Positions 34,626 through 42,941 of a DNA stretch of 63,101 nucleotides are shown piece by piece. The notes below the pieces were generated by a model, which did not search any database, was not told where the DNA came from, and saw only the letters and a list, made by a program, of their open reading frames with translations. Source of the DNA: CAYNTG01 sp964400105 (GTDB lineage: Bacteria > UBP14 > UBA6098); the NCBI GenBank assembly GCA_964400105.1, contig CAYNTG010000001.1, positions 1 through 63,101 on the forward strand, read 5' to 3'. The stretch's first letter is position 1, and every line of letters begins with the position of its first letter. A program made the position numbers and the translations under genes.

Positions 34626-37559
34626 TCATTCCTGTTTTGTGAGGGTAAGAACCTCCAGCACGACGCGCCTGTTGGCGAGCCTTCCCTCCGGGAAGGAGTT
34701 ATCGCCGACCAGCTCGCTCTGCCAATAACCACGTTCCCAATATCGCACGGCCATCGGATCTTTATAGCTTCGGCCTTCGTATGAAAGCTCCACCCGATGA
34801 TCCTTCAGCCATGCTTCGAGTTCCACTATCGAGTTCAATTCGAGGATGTTCATCATTCCGTATTGGAGTCTGTCGAACTCCTTTTTTGCCCTTTCTATTG
34901 AAAGCTCCGTATTGGCCTTATCCGAGCCTACAACGTCGGTGTGGCCAATCACCGTCGCCTCGATTCTGGCATTTGGGCCGAGGTATTTCGCGCGTTCGAT
35001 CAACCTTTCGGCCAGCGCCTCGACGCGCGCCTCCAGATAATTCGATGTCGCTTCCGCCTTGCCGAAATTGAAACTGATAATGAAGAGTTCCTTGCGCTCC
35101 TCTTGCCCCTTCACCTCGACGCTTATCGGGTCCGATTGCGCGACGACCGATAGTCCGTATTTATCCTCGGAATAGACATCTATGAAATATCTCTTCTCCG
35201 GATCGGGTGGCTGACCGAACGACCCCAACCAACTCCATTCGAGTATCTTCGGAGGTTTTCCCGTGCCGGTTTCGAGCAGCGCAAATGGGTCATCGGAACC
35301 CTCTTCGACAACCGAAACCACGAACGAATCGAGACCCACCTCGGATGCGATGGAATCTATGGTAATCTCGGTCTCGCCGAGATCCGAGAATTCGAGAGAT
35401 TCCTTGCCGGAAATGGATCCGCGTGGCCTGAAGATCACGGCGTCGCCATCGAGAATAATTTCGACCTTCGGCACGTCGTTTCCCGGAGACCATTTCGATG
35501 TCAAAACCAACATCCGTGGATAAAGCCACTCAGGAATGCCATTCCGAACGAGCTTGCGGAATTCGTTAGCCCTGACGAAAGCCTCAAAATTGCAATCCTC
35601 CTGACCACAGCTTGCTACCCCGTTGAAAACGACGTTCACATCCTGATTTTGCCGGAGATAATCCAACTTTTCCATAATGGCGGAGATACATCCTCCGTCA
35701 TTTTCTGCGCTCGGGCGGACATCGTCTTCCGTGTATTCAAATTCGCATATCTTCCCGCCATCCGGCAAGCGGATATCCAGCTCGACGCTGCGATTCTCCT
35801 CGGAGATCATCTCGCGGAATTCGGAGGATGCGTCCTTCACCCTTTCTGCGGCCATATTATAACCATCTTCGATAACCACGATCTGTTTATCATTAGCCCC
35901 CATAGAAACCAGATAATCCCTTATCTTTTGCGCGCGCTGTTTCGCCAGTTGCGTGCCGCCATCGGCCTCTGTTGCGGCATCGTAATAGCCGCGAATGTCG
36001 AGAAAGACGCCGGGGTTATCGTTAAGACGTTCTGCGACGATGCGAAGAACGTTGTCGAAGCGGCCTCGATCTATAAAAGTCGATTTTTCCTTAAAGAAGA
36101 CGACCGGTATCATCGGTGCCTCCTCCTTGACCTTCGATATTGTGGAAATTTCGAGCTTGTCCTTGCTCGTGCGAACCTTTCCGGTCATGACCGGCGGGCC
36201 GAAGCACGCGAGCTGCGTTTGCCCGGTGTTGTTTTCGAGATCGTATTCTAGGACTTTATTGTTCACCGACGGCACTTTGTCGCCCTTATCGTTCACGGAA
36301 GCGAACAGGTCGTAATATCCGGCCTCCTCCGGGCGGAATTTGATCTCGACCTCCTTCGTCTCGCCGGCGTTTAGCTCGTCTATCGTGATCTTCGCGGCGA
36401 CAATCGGCTTTCCATCGACGAAGTAATAAAGAACCATCGGGAAATTTTTCGCGTCCATGTCGCCGTAGTTTGCGATCTTCGCTACGATAGTCGCTTCGCT
36501 ACCCGGCACAACATGTCCGGGCAATGCCTCGACCGAATTTTTCTCGACCGCGAGGTCGGTGATCACGCGCTCCGGTTTGCGCATCCCGATGCCGATGGAG
36601 ATCTTGTGCGTCTGGCCGATCTCGACTGGCGAATCGATCGGTATCTGCAAGGCATAATCGATTCCCGCATCCCAGTCGGTGCGCGAGCGGAAGGACAGCC
36701 CCATCGTGAACATGCTCCCCTTGCTATCACTTTCTGACGAGAGCATCGAGTTGAATCCCATGCGCGCGCCGATCATCTTCTCGACGAACCACGACTCCGC
36801 GCCGACTGCGAAGCTCATATCGTCGGAGACTCCCGGATTACTCGTGATCGGAATCTCGACCTCGACCGCCGGCGTGATGTAATCCATGATATTATATGAG
36901 ATTCCGGTGCGCACCTTGCGCGGAAGGGTTCCGCCCTCGACTCCCGCCCGCAGGGAGATCTCCGGTTCGTTGAGGTTATATGCTCGCAATCCCCACGAAA
37001 GCGGACCGTATTCGGCAAGCAGGGAGAGATCGCCGCCGAACGACATCTTCGAATAACCGTTTGCGAAAACGGGGTCGTTTGGATCGAAATCCTCGGAGAA
37101 GTTATTATAATTGTAATCGATCCGATAGAGATTGGCGTTTATCGCCATGGAGATTTTTGCCTTGTTTTTGTATCTCCAAAGCTGCCGTCCGATCACGACC
37201 GAACCCATCTGCTGGTTATAGACGTCGTGATTGAAATAGCTCACGCCCAGCGCGAAGAAAAATTTGCTCCATACATATGGAGAGAAATACATCGATCCCT
37301 CCTGGAGAGCCGGGATATTCGCTCCAGAAAAATATCTTGTGTAGCTGCCGATCAGTTGGGTTCTCTGCAATCTCATCAGCCCTGCCGGGTTCGACGCGAC
37401 AGAATTTACATCGTCCCCGATAGCGAGATATGCCCCCCCCAAACCGGCCGATCTCGCGCTTTCGAGCGAGATATCCGACTGTGCAAAACCGCATACGGCA
37501 ATCAACATCACGAAGCAAACGGCTCCGAAAAATAACTTATTCATATTATTTTGGGTCAT
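34626..37559 (-). CDS. PorV-like barrel fused to CARDB-like and OmpA-like domains, paralogue 1
   Basis: Order: signal peptide (LFFGAVCFVMLIAVCGFAQ); PorV hallmark SARSAGLGGAYLAIGDDVNS and NPAGLMRLQRT with a barrel to about residue 320; CARDB-like domain (DLAVEKNSVEALPGH to NNKVLEYDLENN); an OmpA-like domain with GYYDAATEADGG...AKQRAQKIRDYL; a second degenerate copy; a FlgD-like segment (EWSWLGSFGQPPDPEKRY); and a C-terminal OmpA domain with IGHTDVVGSDKANTELSIERA, where the peptidoglycan-binding Asp and Arg are intact. The ATG was chosen because AAAGGA precedes it. It is paralogous to the next gene along its whole length and follows the giant protein genes by about 95 bp. Domains are read from sequence; a role as cargo holder is inference. 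Confidence 0.85.
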   Translation of the reverse strand: MTQNNMNKLFFGAVCFVMLIAVCGFAQSDISLESARSAGLGGAYLAIGDDVNSVASNPAGLMRLQRTQLIGSYTRYFSGANIPALQEGSMYFSPYVWSKFFFALGVSYFNHDVYNQQMGSVVIGRQLWRYKNKAKISMAINANLYRIDYNYNNFSEDFDPNDPVFANGYSKMSFGGDLSLLAEYGPLSWGLRAYNLNEPEISLRAGVEGGTLPRKVRTGISYNIMDYITPAVEVEIPITSNPGVSDDMSFAVGAESWFVEKMIGARMGFNSMLSSESDSKGSMFTMGLSFRSRTDWDAGIDYALQIPIDSPVEIGQTHKISIGIGMRKPERVITDLAVEKNSVEALPGHVVPGSEATIVAKIANYGDMDAKNFPMVLYYFVDGKPIVAAKITIDELNAGETKEVEIKFRPEEAGYYDLFASVNDKGDKVPSVNNKVLEYDLENNTGQTQLACFGPPVMTGKVRTSKDKLEISTISKVKEEAPMIPVVFFKEKSTFIDRGRFDNVLRIVAERLNDNPGVFLDIRGYYDAATEADGGTQLAKQRAQKIRDYLVSMGANDKQIVVIEDGYNMAAERVKDASSEFREMISEENRSVELDIRLPDGGKICEFEYTEDDVRPSAENDGGCISAIMEKLDYLRQNQDVNVVFNGVASCGQEDCNFEAFVRANEFRKLVRNGIPEWLYPRMLVLTSKWSPGNDVPKVEIILDGDAVIFRPRGSISGKESLEFSDLGETEITIDSIASEVGLDSFVVSVVEEGSDDPFALLETGTGKPPKILEWSWLGSFGQPPDPEKRYFIDVYSEDKYGLSVVAQSDPISVEVKGQEERKELFIISFNFGKAEATSNYLEARVEALAERLIERAKYLGPNARIEATVIGHTDVVGSDKANTELSIERAKKEFDRLQYGMMNILELNSIVELEAWLKDHRVELSYEGRSYKDPMAVRYWERGYWQSELVGDNSFPEGRLANRRVVLEVLTLTKQE

Positions 37560-37653
37560 CGATGATCCTTTCAATGATTCCTATTAACCTGTCAACCCCG
37601 AATTTGCGCAGCAACTTCACTATCGACATAAAGGTTATTATATAAATTCATAT

Positions 37654-40600
37654 TTACCTCGCAAGCACCGCCGTTCCGCCACAGTGCGTTTTTCTATCGG
37701 AAACACGACTGACGGAGAACATATACAGCCCGGACGGCATCGGCCTTCCGAAATCGTCGCAACCGTCCCAATCCCATTTGCCATCGACATGCACCTCCCG
37801 AACCGGTCGCCCGTCGGCGGTCCATATCTTTATTATCGCCGTTTCGGAAAGCCCGGTAAAGATCGTTACCGCGTCGTAAAAGCCGTCGCCGTTGGGCGAG
37901 AATGGCCTCGGAACGGCCACGCAGCCTTCATCGGTTATAGTAAAACTAAACGTATAAGCATCTTCCATGATATTCGCAAAACCGTAATCGCCCGGATAGT
38001 CCCTCACCGAGCGAAGAACGACGGTCATCGAATCGGGCGAGCCGGGTCGAATCCCGATGGTTTCGAGATCGATATATATCCCCGCGCTGTCGGCATCGAA
38101 TCCAATATCGCCGCTCGAATATGCCACTCCGTCGATCATAAGCTCGAACGAACCCGGATCGAAACCGCTTATCGTATCGCGAACGAAAATCGATACACGA
38201 TCGGGCGGACTCTCGAGAACTTCGTTATCCACAGGAATGGTGCCGACGACCTCCGGCGGATCGAAATCGGTGATAAAACCTCCGAGAACCGCATCCGAAG
38301 AATTTCCGAGGGCGTCCTCGCCATAGATCGAGATATCGTATAACCTTCCGCTTGTCCACTCGAAATCGGGATGGAACTCGACGATATCGCCATCGAGCGT
38401 GAAGCCGGAGGAAGCGCCATATGAAATTCCGCCTATCGAGATAGATGTCGCGTCGAGATTCACGCCGTCGGAATCGGTAATCCTGATTCGTATCGGCTGG
38501 TTTTCGATATGCGTGATCGCGCCGTCGAACGGCTCGATCAGCTCGAAACCCGGACCCTCGCCATCGACATCGAACGACCACATTCGTGATGTAGAATTCG
38601 GTCCGCAGCTCGTTGTTTTGTCGAATGCCTCGACCTCGACGATAACCGCGCCATCGAGACCCAACATCGATGCGTCCATTGCGAGAGAATCGCCGAGAAG
38701 CTGCAAATACGGGCTATCGAGATAATATTCCAATCCGTTGATGGTCATCGAGATAAGATCGAGATCGACACCGGCAAAATCGTCCGCGACGCGCGCGGAG
38801 ATAACGAGGCCCTCGCTCTGGACATTGCCGCCGTTCGCAGGATAAATCTCCTCTATTGTCGGCGGCTCGAAATCGAGCGTCGCCCCGAAACGCGATTGTT
38901 CAAAGTTGTTGCCGAGTGTGTCCCGAAGACCGGCGATGACGAATTCGTGCCATCCGTCCGACAAACCGCTTTCGGGGAAAGCGGCATAAAGCGAGTCTCC
39001 GCGAAGCTCGATTCCATCGGGATAACCCAGAACGACGGCATCGCAGGAAACGGTCGCATCGTCCGGAACCACCCCGAACTCGCTGCTTATCACGGCGAAA
39101 ACCTCGATGGGATCGCACGCCACGAACGCCTCGGCTTCGGGATATACGCACTCGATCGAGGGCATGGCAGCATCGAATGTCAGATTCGATAAAAGCTCAC
39201 CTTCGTTCGGGCATCCGAATGCGAGGTCGGCGACATGAAGGCTAATTTCGATGTCCGAATCCCACGGCTCCGCCATCTCCGGATTGAAAACGAGATTCGA
39301 TCCATCCAAATCGAGGGCCGAATGCGAGAGATCATAAAATGCTCCATCGATCTCGACAACGATCGATGCCGGATCTATCCCGGAAGGTTCGTCCTCGATC
39401 CGCCATAATACTTTTTGAAGCGGGCCTCGTAAAACAGATTCCGGTGAAACAAGCTCGACCGCCGGCGGCTCGAAATCGAAGGTAAAGGCTCCGCCGACCG
39501 GCGTGTCGATATGGTTTCCGGCGCTATCCGCAACATCCATTAACATTATATTACATACTGCGCCGTGGGAGAAGTATCCGCTGTCGGGCGCAAATGTCAG
39601 GGTGCAAGAATCGAATGTAAGCTCCGCATCCGTCAGATCGATCGTTTCACTGCAGACGTTAAGCTCGACGGTCAAAGGGTCGATCCCCTGCTCGTCGAAT
39701 ATATAGAACTCGAAACGCTGATCGGTGCAGCCGAGAATTGCGTCCTGCGGCGGTGAAAGAAGTTCTACTGTCGGTGGCGACCGATCGATGTTATATGTCA
39801 AGCACTCGAAAGCGATGTTCGCGCCGCAACCTATCGAATTATCGACGGCATAGACACATACGCGAATGGTATCCAAAGTGAACGGATGGAGATCGTCCGT
39901 GGGCGCGGAAATCCGCGAACCGTCATATTCGAGACCCGTCGATTCGAGAATTCTATAACTGTTAAAACTTATGAAAGATGCGGCGATATCCAACCCGGAG
40001 GCATCGTCGAGGACGGCGAACGAGAATTTCTCCGGAAGCCCGGCAAGTTCCATCGAGCTATCCGGAATAGGGTCTTCGATTATCGGTGGTTCATTGTCCC
40101 AATAATATACAAGCGATATTGGATCTGTGATAGCGTTGTAAAATATATCCATCACATTCTCGACCGAAATCGCTACGGAATCTCCTGCGAAAACCGTGCG
40201 TGGAAGATCGAAGAAGAACGAATCGCCCTCGAATCGCGCATAATCCGAGCCGAGTTCGACATCGATACCATTGACGGATATATTCATAGAATCCGTATTT
40301 ATTCCATCTTCATCGTGAATAGAAAAACAAATCGACAGCGTCTCGCACGAGATGAAAGAATATTCCGGCACGTCCGGCGGAGATTGAATCGGTGGAGCGC
40401 ATGGGACATCGATGTCCCACGAAAAACCGGACAGCACGTTCGCGCCGCAGAGCACGGCCAAATCGGCTATATCGACCTCGACGGAGATCGGATTACACCC
40501 GATCAGGCTTAATCCGATGTCGCCCGGATAGATAATGACCGTATCGGCCGAGATAGTGAGATCGGGCGATGTTGCCGAAAGAAGACGACTGCCCTCCGGC

Positions 40601-42891
40601 CCCTCGACCGTGATATCGAGTGTCGAAATATCCACTCCGGCGCCGATATCGGATATGACAAAGGATATCGACCGATCGATACTTGAAAATTCGCCGCCGC
40701 CTGGAGAGACCGGTTCGATAACGGGTGCCGAGAGATCGATATTAAAAGACCACGAAAGCGGTGTAATTGCGATATGCGTCGATGTTCCGGCGACGAGAAC
40801 GACATCTATCGTCGAGCCGTCGGCGAATGAAGCTGGTGGAACAAAAGTCAGGATCGTGTCGTCGAGGGATAATTCGGCACCGATGTAGTATTCCACACCT
40901 GCGACGGTCAGGATTACGGTCGATGGATCGATTTCGCCGCCCGGATTCACGATCTTCGTTCGAATAATCTGCCTATCGCATGACGACCACGCTCCGGGGA
41001 ACGGCTCGATTATCTGCGCGTATGGCAGTTCGATATCCGTCCAAAAATCGACGCAAATCTGTGGCGAATGGTTCGGCCCGCAGGGGCCATAAGCCTTGTC
41101 GTGAATGCCCGCGAGGCAAATCTCGCAAGGCGAAATCCCTATCGGGATAAGGCCGGTTTCCATCGGTCGAATCGACGCGATTCCGCCTGCGAATTCGACC
41201 GGAAAATCCCAAATCGTGCCGTCGATGATCCAGTAAAGCGAGCTGTCCTCGACCCCGGAGATGTCGTCGAGTTGCACTAAAACCTCGAAATCCTCGTGAG
41301 TGGCCGTGTCGCCAGGCGAGGGGGACAGAACGGTCGAGGTCGGCGGATGCCAATCGAGGAATATATTCCATTCGTAATCGGTGACAAGCGGACATCCGTC
41401 AAAATCGTGGATATCTCCGAGCGCGATATCGACAACGCCTTCGATAAGCTCGGACGATGGGATGAAACAGCTTAAGAAAGGCTCCGAATATTCCATCCGT
41501 TCGGGATATGGATATGAAAGATGAACGCCATCGACAGTGATCGAGATCGTTGTCGGGTCTATCTCTCCCGGATCGCCAAGTCGAAACAGGAGCGCCACCG
41601 TGTCGCAGGCTATGATCGCCCCGTCGCTTGGAGCCATAAATTCAGCCGTAGCTCCCCTGCCGTCAATCCCCGGAATATCGATACACCAATCGACGGAGAA
41701 TGTGTCCGTCGCAGATGCCCATGCGGAAACCTCGAAACAGATAGTCGTGTCGTCATCGAACATCGTGTCATCGACGGCGACGGACCATGAAACAGCGCCC
41801 GTCCCCCCCGGACCGAGCACGTCCGGCATGAGATCGACGACGGCATCGCCGTCTTCGACGCGGAAACCCTCAGGAAGGTCGATCTTCGCCTCGAGCGCAC
41901 CGAGTATAACACCGGTTCCGTTCGACACGAGCAGGTTCACCGGAAATGGAACTGGCGATCTGAACGAGCATGATTCTATCGTCAATTCATCGGGCGCCGA
42001 AAGTGAAAGATTCAGATCGCCCACGACGATCTCGACGCTGCCGAGGCCGTAATATGTGGCCATTCTGCGCGTTTCGCCCGGCATGAGCGGATCGGCATCC
42101 CATCGCATTAGTATCGCGGAGTCGGAAAATGGGTCGCCTTCGATTATATAATCCCAAACGATGTCGTGAAAATTCCAGAAATCGCCATAGACGATGCGAT
42201 CCGGCGGCACCGCGCTTCCTCCGATAATAACACCGGAGCCTATAAGGCTGTCCGGCGGCTGCCACGGCGACGACTCGAAAGCCTGCCAATATGTCGGTAT
42301 GCTCGGAGAGATAAACTCCCGCTCGACGGAGAAATAACCGTATTCCGTGGCTATCGGGGCGTAGTCGTTCTCGCCGATCATGGTATCGAGAAATAGAAGC
42401 AACCCGGCGTCCTTTGTGATGGAAGTTCGGTTCGTAGCGATATATTCGATCAGCACGGTCGAGTGCTCGCCGAGGATTGTCGGCGTCAGCCTTTGCTCGA
42501 ATTCGATGCCGTCGATCTCGTATCGTGAAACAACCGCATCGCCAACCATAAATGGGTGCGTCAACACCCTCGCGGCATCTGGATGCAATCCGCCATCGTC
42601 GGTATATGTTCCGGCGACGGAATCGTTCACGAAGAAGTGGGTGTGCGACGTCCCACCCTCGTGTGGGAAGCCGAACAAAAGCGATTTTCCCTCGATCGTG
42701 CCTATCGTGAACCTACCATCGATGTCGTTAATAGCAACTCGAAGCTCCCCGGATGATATAACCCGGCGGCTTCCACCGGAACCCGTTGGAAGCATCCTTA
42801 ACTTCGCCTCGACGGAATCGGTTTGACCCGTTGCCGTAAGGACGAAAAGGAAAAGGAGCGAGGTCGCCAACATTTTTGTGGCGCTTCTCAT
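37654..42891 (-). CDS. giant surface protein of 12 alternating Ig-like modules with FlgD-like sorting domain
   Basis: The 1745-residue product has a signal peptide (LATSLLFLFVLTATGQ) and a unique N-terminal domain to about residue 410, shared with the larger giant (MATYYGLGSVEIVVGDLNL). It then has twelve modules of about 100 residues and a C-terminal domain (PRPFSPNGDGFYDAV...IKIWTADGRPVREV...MPSGLYMFSV) ending CGGTAVLAR. Odd modules carry a Cys near their start (IIACDT, FISCET) and D-x-x-G-I; even modules carry S-G-V/I-D and a CGPN-like motif. GGAGGTG precedes the ATG, directly after a hairpin. It is probably a type IX-like exported, disulfide-stabilised fibre. Its binding partner is unknown. 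Confidence 0.85.
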   Translation of the reverse strand: MRSATKMLATSLLFLFVLTATGQTDSVEAKLRMLPTGSGGSRRVISSGELRVAINDIDGRFTIGTIEGKSLLFGFPHEGGTSHTHFFVNDSVAGTYTDDGGLHPDAARVLTHPFMVGDAVVSRYEIDGIEFEQRLTPTILGEHSTVLIEYIATNRTSITKDAGLLLFLDTMIGENDYAPIATEYGYFSVEREFISPSIPTYWQAFESSPWQPPDSLIGSGVIIGGSAVPPDRIVYGDFWNFHDIVWDYIIEGDPFSDSAILMRWDADPLMPGETRRMATYYGLGSVEIVVGDLNLSLSAPDELTIESCSFRSPVPFPVNLLVSNGTGVILGALEAKIDLPEGFRVEDGDAVVDLMPDVLGPGGTGAVSWSVAVDDTMFDDDTTICFEVSAWASATDTFSVDWCIDIPGIDGRGATAEFMAPSDGAIIACDTVALLFRLGDPGEIDPTTISITVDGVHLSYPYPERMEYSEPFLSCFIPSSELIEGVVDIALGDIHDFDGCPLVTDYEWNIFLDWHPPTSTVLSPSPGDTATHEDFEVLVQLDDISGVEDSSLYWIIDGTIWDFPVEFAGGIASIRPMETGLIPIGISPCEICLAGIHDKAYGPCGPNHSPQICVDFWTDIELPYAQIIEPFPGAWSSCDRQIIRTKIVNPGGEIDPSTVILTVAGVEYYIGAELSLDDTILTFVPPASFADGSTIDVVLVAGTSTHIAITPLSWSFNIDLSAPVIEPVSPGGGEFSSIDRSISFVISDIGAGVDISTLDITVEGPEGSRLLSATSPDLTISADTVIIYPGDIGLSLIGCNPISVEVDIADLAVLCGANVLSGFSWDIDVPCAPPIQSPPDVPEYSFISCETLSICFSIHDEDGINTDSMNISVNGIDVELGSDYARFEGDSFFFDLPRTVFAGDSVAISVENVMDIFYNAITDPISLVYYWDNEPPIIEDPIPDSSMELAGLPEKFSFAVLDDASGLDIAASFISFNSYRILESTGLEYDGSRISAPTDDLHPFTLDTIRVCVYAVDNSIGCGANIAFECLTYNIDRSPPTVELLSPPQDAILGCTDQRFEFYIFDEQGIDPLTVELNVCSETIDLTDAELTFDSCTLTFAPDSGYFSHGAVCNIMLMDVADSAGNHIDTPVGGAFTFDFEPPAVELVSPESVLRGPLQKVLWRIEDEPSGIDPASIVVEIDGAFYDLSHSALDLDGSNLVFNPEMAEPWDSDIEISLHVADLAFGCPNEGELLSNLTFDAAMPSIECVYPEAEAFVACDPIEVFAVISSEFGVVPDDATVSCDAVVLGYPDGIELRGDSLYAAFPESGLSDGWHEFVIAGLRDTLGNNFEQSRFGATLDFEPPTIEEIYPANGGNVQSEGLVISARVADDFAGVDLDLISMTINGLEYYLDSPYLQLLGDSLAMDASMLGLDGAVIVEVEAFDKTTSCGPNSTSRMWSFDVDGEGPGFELIEPFDGAITHIENQPIRIRITDSDGVNLDATSISIGGISYGASSGFTLDGDIVEFHPDFEWTSGRLYDISIYGEDALGNSSDAVLGGFITDFDPPEVVGTIPVDNEVLESPPDRVSIFVRDTISGFDPGSFELMIDGVAYSSGDIGFDADSAGIYIDLETIGIRPGSPDSMTVVLRSVRDYPGDYGFANIMEDAYTFSFTITDEGCVAVPRPFSPNGDGFYDAVTIFTGLSETAIIKIWTADGRPVREVHVDGKWDWDGCDDFGRPMPSGLYMFSVSRVSDRKTHCGGTAVLAR

Positions 42892-42900
42892 AATACACCT

Positions 42901-42922
42901 CCGATTTGCCGACGCAAATCGG
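42901..42922 (-). promoter_or_regulatory. hairpin abutting the Shine-Dalgarno of the 1745-residue giant
   Basis: CCGATTTGC and GCAAATCGG pair perfectly over 9 bp around a 4-nt loop. On the minus strand the last two G of the stem are the first two of GGAGGTG. The hairpin lies in the 50-bp gap between the two giant genes and could block ribosome loading or mark an mRNA processing site. Confidence 0.6.
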
Positions 42923-42941
42923 TCGTTTGACGGTTCCCCAA

